Positions 34,830 through 37,690 of a DNA stretch of 37,690 nucleotides are shown piece after piece. This DNA comes from CAWBCI01 sp963787195. Its GTDB lineage: Bacteria; Bacteroidota; Bacteroidia; Bacteroidales; JAGOPY01. The first letter of the stretch is position 1. Each line of letters starts with the position of its first letter. The translations under genes and the position numbers were made by a program. The stretch is taken from the NCBI GenBank assembly GCA_963787195.1, contig CAWBCI010000036.1, positions 1 through 37,690 of the forward strand, written 5' to 3'. The notes under the pieces are model-generated. The model made no database searches and had not been told where the DNA came from. It saw only the letters and a list, made by a program, of their open reading frames with translations.

Positions 34830-34880
34830 ATCGAGGGGGCGGGGCTGTTCGCGAGAGCGTCGAGCGGCATGGAGGCCGGC

Positions 34881-34925
34881 TTGGCGCGAAAAGCGCCCCC
34901 GGCCCCGTTGCGAAGCACGGCCGGC
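34881..34925 (+). repeat. High-GC direct repeat, copy 2
   Basis: Starts 94 bases after copy 1. It shares TTGGCGCGAAAAGC, GGCCCCGTTGCGAA and CACGGCCGGC. Confidence 0.9.
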
Positions 34926-35096
34926 CCCGGTGAACCACGACGTCACAAGTCGCCCCCAGGCACTTGGTTGACTCCCGCGCCCGCCGCGGCTAAAACGCTG
35001 GTACGGACATCCCCCCGGCCGTCGGGGCGTCGGCGGCCCTCGATACGGCCGCCCGAACGGCCCGCCGCTTGCCTCGACTTTGGAGGACACCTCGCC
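34926..35096. other. High-GC non-coding stretch upstream of the Gfo/Idh gene
   Basis: About 170 bases of high-GC sequence with no convincing gene. It is the presumed 5' flank of the oxidoreductase gene. Confidence 0.4.
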
Positions 35097-36364
35097 ATGC
35101 AATGCACGCGCTTCCCGCCGCCAGTTCCTCAAGACCGCCTCGCTCGGCGCCGCCGCCTTGAGCGTCTCGGCCGCCAGCTACGCCCGGATCGTGGGGGCCA
35201 ACGAGCGCATCTCGATCGGCGTGATCGGCTGCGGCGGCCGCGGCTGCAGGGCCCACATGCCGGGCGTCCACGCGCACGCCAAGGAGCAGAACGTCGAGTA
35301 TCACCGCGGTGGCCGATCCCTGGCGGCATGCGGCGCGAGGCGGCCGCCGCGCAGTGCCAGGAGTGGTACGGCCGCCCGGCCCGGCAGTTCGTCTCCTACC
35401 GCGACATCCTGGCCCTGGACGACGTCGACGCCGTGATGATCGCCTCCTGCGACCACCAGCACACCACGCACCTGGAGGCCGCGGCCAAGGCCGAGCAAGG
35501 ACGTCTACTGCGAGAAGCCGCTGGCCATGGACATCGAGTCGCTCAAGCGGTGCCTGCGACGCGGTCAAGGCCGCGCGGCATCGTGCTGCCAGATGGGCAC
35601 CCAGGTCCGCAGCTGGCCCACCAGCACCGGCTGCCGCGAGCTGTTCCGCACCGGCGTGCTGGGCAAGGTCTCGCGAATCGAGCAGTGCCGCAACGGCACC
35701 AAGCCCTACTGGTATTCCGCTGCGCTGGCCGAGGCCGACGCGGAAGGACGTCGACTGGAAGGAGTTCCTCATGGACCGGCCCATGCGGCCCTTCCGCGGC
35801 CGACCGCTTCACCGGCTGGTACGGCTACCGCGAGTTCTCCGACGGCCCGGTGCCCGGCCTGGGCTGCCACTTCGTCGACCTGATCAACTACATCACCGGC
35901 TCGACGATCCCCACCAGCTGCCGTGGCCCAGGCGGGCACGTTCACCTGGAAGGACGAGCACGAGTTCACCTGCCCCGACCAGGTCGAGGCCACCTGGATC
36001 TACCCCGAGGGGTTCATGGTCAGCTACTCGACCAACTTCGGCAACGGCAGCGGCAGCTGCTCCGCTTCTGCGGCGACCAGGGCATGATGGACCTGACGCC
36101 GTGGACCAAGCCGACCGTCAGTCTCGCGCCGGCGCCGGCAAGAAGAGCGACGCTGCCCAAGGAGGAGACGCCGGTCGAGCCGGTCGACACGCCCGACCAC
36201 TTCCTCAACTGGCTCCAGTGCATCCGCAGCCGCGGCACGCCTGCAACGCCCCGATCGAGGCCGGCTACAACCACGCCGTGCCCGTGCTGATGGCCGTCCG
36301 GGCCTTCGACACCGGGCGCCGGCAGGTCTACGACGCCGAGAAACGCGAAATCCGCGAGGGGTAA
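35097..36364 (+). pseudogene. Gfo/Idh/MocA family oxidoreductase with TAT signal, interrupted by about ten frame changes
   Basis: Pieced across all three frames, this is one NAD(P)-dependent oxidoreductase of ~420 residues, of the Planctomycetota type. A twin-arginine signal (SRRQFLKTASLGAAALSVSA) leads to the Rossmann start ISIGVIGCGGRGCRAHMPG. Next come YRDILALDDVDAVMIA, the catalytic-region motif DVYCEKPLAMDIESLK, GKVSRIEQCRNGTKPYWY, DRFTGWYGYREFSDGPVPG and HFVDLINYITGS. It ends APIEAGYNHAVPVLMAVRAF to a stop at 36364. Frame changes fall near 35112, 35300, 35330, 35490, 35550, 35580, 35740, 35800, 35920, 36050, 36140 and 36240. Each piece reads well, so sequencing indels are more likely than decay. 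Family members act on sugars or cyclitols; the substrate is unknown. Confidence 0.85.
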
Positions 36365-36375
36365 TCCTGACGTGG

Positions 36376-36394
36376 GGCACGTTTCCAACGTGCC
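36376..36394. repeat. Perfect hairpin after the Gfo/Idh gene
   Basis: GGCACGTT (36376-36383), loop TCC and AACGTGCC (36387-36394) form a perfect 8-base-pair stem just after the stop codon. No T-tract follows, so it may be a dispersed palindrome rather than a terminator. Confidence 0.6.
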
Positions 36395-36448
36395 GACAAT
36401 CCAAGCGGCACGTGTGGATAGCGGTCCGCCCCACGACACGGGCGCGGC

Positions 36449-36489
36449 ACGTGTACAACAGCCGAGAAGTGGGAGATCCGCGAGGGTGA
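36449..36489 (+). pseudogene. Second copy of a Gfo/Idh C-terminal end
   Basis: The + strand here reads, allowing a one-base shift, RVYNAEKWEIREG and stop. This closely matches the true C-terminus at 36325-36364 (QVYDAEKREIREG and stop). It lies about 125 bases downstream with no other gene body attached, so it looks like a remnant or a local mis-assembly. Confidence 0.5.
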
Positions 36490-37634
36490 CCCTCTTGCGC
36501 CACAGCAGGTGGTGGCTGCGGATCTCGGCCTCGATCTGGCGGTCCCAGAGGGTCTTGATGATCTCGTGGGCGTGGCGGCGGCTCTCGTCGGCCTGCTCCT
36601 TGTGGCCCTGGCGCTCCTGCGCGGCGGCCAGGCCTTCCCAGGCCGGGGCGTACATCGCGCTTTCGGCGATGCAGCGCGGAAGGCCCGCTCGGCCTCGGCG
36701 GCGAACCCCTTCTCCAGCAGCTCCTGCCCCTGCTTGAAGCGGGCGTGGAGGTCGGCGATCTGGGCGTCGATCTGGAGCCGGATGGCGTGCTCGGACTTGA
36801 GCGTGACGATCGAGCAGGGCATCTGCCGGGTGACCTTCTCGGCGACGCTGCCCATCAGGGCCCGCGACAGGCCCGTGCGCCCCACCGAGCCCATCACCAG
36901 CAGGTCGGCGCCGCCCGTCGGCCACGGCGGCCAGGATCTCCTCGTGCGGCTGGCCCTGGCGCACCACGGCCTGGTGCGAAACTCCGTGGAAGTCGAACTC
37001 CTCGAGGAACTCCTGGAAGCGGGCCCGCTCTTCGGCCAGGTGGACCTGCTGGGCCTCCGGGTCGGCCGGGCCCAGCCAGCTCGACACCGGCGCGACCACC
37101 GTCAGCACGGTCAGCTCGGCCTCGTAGGCCCGGGCCAGGTGGACCACGTTGGTGAGCACGCGCCGCGAGGTGTCGGAGAAGTCGACGGCGCAGAGGATGC
37201 GGGCCGCCCGGTCCGGCGCGCCCGGCTTCACCACCCACACCGGCCTGCTGGCCAGGCGGCAGATGCGCGCGGCGATGATGCCCAGCGGGAAGCGGTCGTC
37301 GTGGGGCTTCTGGCCCGAGCCGATGAAGATCAGGTTCGCGTCGTGGGTCTCGGCCTGCTGGAGGATCCGCTCGCAGGGGTCCCCGGCCGTCACGGCCGGC
37401 TCGACGGTCGCCACGCCCGCCGCCCGCATCCGCCCGGCGATCTCCTCGAGCCGCTCGGTGCTCTTCTCGCGGAGCATCTCCTGGGCGACCCCGGCGTCGT
37501 CCATCTCGGGCATCACGTACAGCAGGACCACGCGCGAGCCCGAACGCCTTGGCCAGCCCCGCGGCCACGCGCGCCGCGTCGTCGGCCGAAGGGCTGAAGT
37601 CGGTGGCCACGAGGATCGTTTCCAGCAGTTTCAT
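36490..37634 (-). pseudogene. Universal stress protein with two UspA domains, interrupted by frame changes
   Basis: Reading across frames from ATG 37634 gives a ~380-residue tandem-UspA protein. Domain 1 starts MKLLETILVATDFSPSADDA and includes LLYVMPEMDDAG and ANLIFIGSGQKPHDD. Domain 2 starts ARILCAVDFSDTSRRVLTNV and ends in a canonical ATP-binding motif, GSVGRTGLSRALMGSVAEKV. A C-terminal helical, TPR-like extension follows (ELLEKGFAAEAERAFR then APAWEGLAAAQERQGHKEQA). Frame breaks fall near 37540, 36915 and 36675. The exact stop is unclear; the frame runs into the intergenic region near 36490. It likely binds ATP in stress physiology. As for the oxidoreductase, indel errors are the likely cause of the breaks. 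Confidence 0.8.
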
Positions 37635-37690
37635 GAAGCCTCCCTTTCCAACAAGCTCCCGCAGCAATCACCCCGCCCGGGCACCTCCCC

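Noticed and set aside
34695..36290. 531-codon + strand open frame spanning the composition junction
   Set aside because: It starts inside the AcpH gene in a different frame and crosses the join. Only fragments match the Gfo/Idh protein, so it is a high-GC readthrough, not a gene.
36020..36480. Minus-strand continuation of the stress-protein frame through the Gfo/Idh gene
   Set aside because: It is antisense to the oxidoreductase and continues only because the native stop was missed or shifted.
36509..37597. 362-codon + strand open frame
   Set aside because: It is antisense to the two-domain universal stress protein. Long antisense frames are expected at this GC.

Overview
The first ~34.8 kb comes from a Bacteroidota genome. 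The evidence is C-terminal type IX secretion (T9SS) sorting domains, a SusC/SusD pair, DUF4249 and STN-type TonB receptors, moderate-to-low GC, and repeated TAnnTTTG promoter -7 elements upstream of most transcription units. The long reading frames here are intact. T9SS cargo argues against Bacteroides itself and for an environmental Bacteroidota lineage; I cannot place it further by eye.

Layout of the Bacteroidota part. 1-6078: three tandem, very similar secreted Asp-box (BNR/sialidase-like) T9SS proteins, all on the minus strand and the first cut by the window edge. The second and third are each followed by a related GGCTGC hairpin terminator, and a 13-copy heptamer array lies between them. 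6208-8085: a fourth, divergent Asp-box T9SS protein. 8223-15984: housekeeping and envelope genes, namely a GNAT-like protein, an LptF/LptG permease, two overlapping glycosyltransferases, a WbuC-type cupin, hisS and a thioredoxin. 15939-18665: an MIO-type ammonia-lyase with an unusual Ala-Cys-Gly triad and a long leader holding a possible leader peptide and hairpin, followed by two small membrane proteins. 18876-23783: a SusC/SusD pair with a good promoter and a strong terminator. 23925-30221: a tightly overlapping minus-strand operon (secreted protein, STN-TonB receptor, DUF4249 lipoprotein, MG2/plug protein) downstream of an M23 peptidase. 31692-34005: iorA-iorB. 34187-~34785: an ACP phosphodiesterase-like gene.

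At about 34,786 the sequence changes abruptly to very high GC. It carries a TAT-signal Gfo/Idh/MocA oxidoreductase of the Planctomycetota type and a two-domain universal stress protein, both broken by many single-base frame changes. The contrast in GC, gene repertoire and error density across one point is best explained by a chimeric contig (assembly join) to a poorly polished Planctomycetota-like fragment. Horizontal transfer is less likely but not excluded.

The most interesting native biology is the Asp-box paralog cluster, the ammonia-lyase with its ACG triad and leader, and the TonB/DUF4249/MG2-plug operon, which looks like an outer-membrane uptake or assembly system using a non-SusD partner. 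No tRNA, rRNA, CRISPR array, IS element or prophage was recognised.
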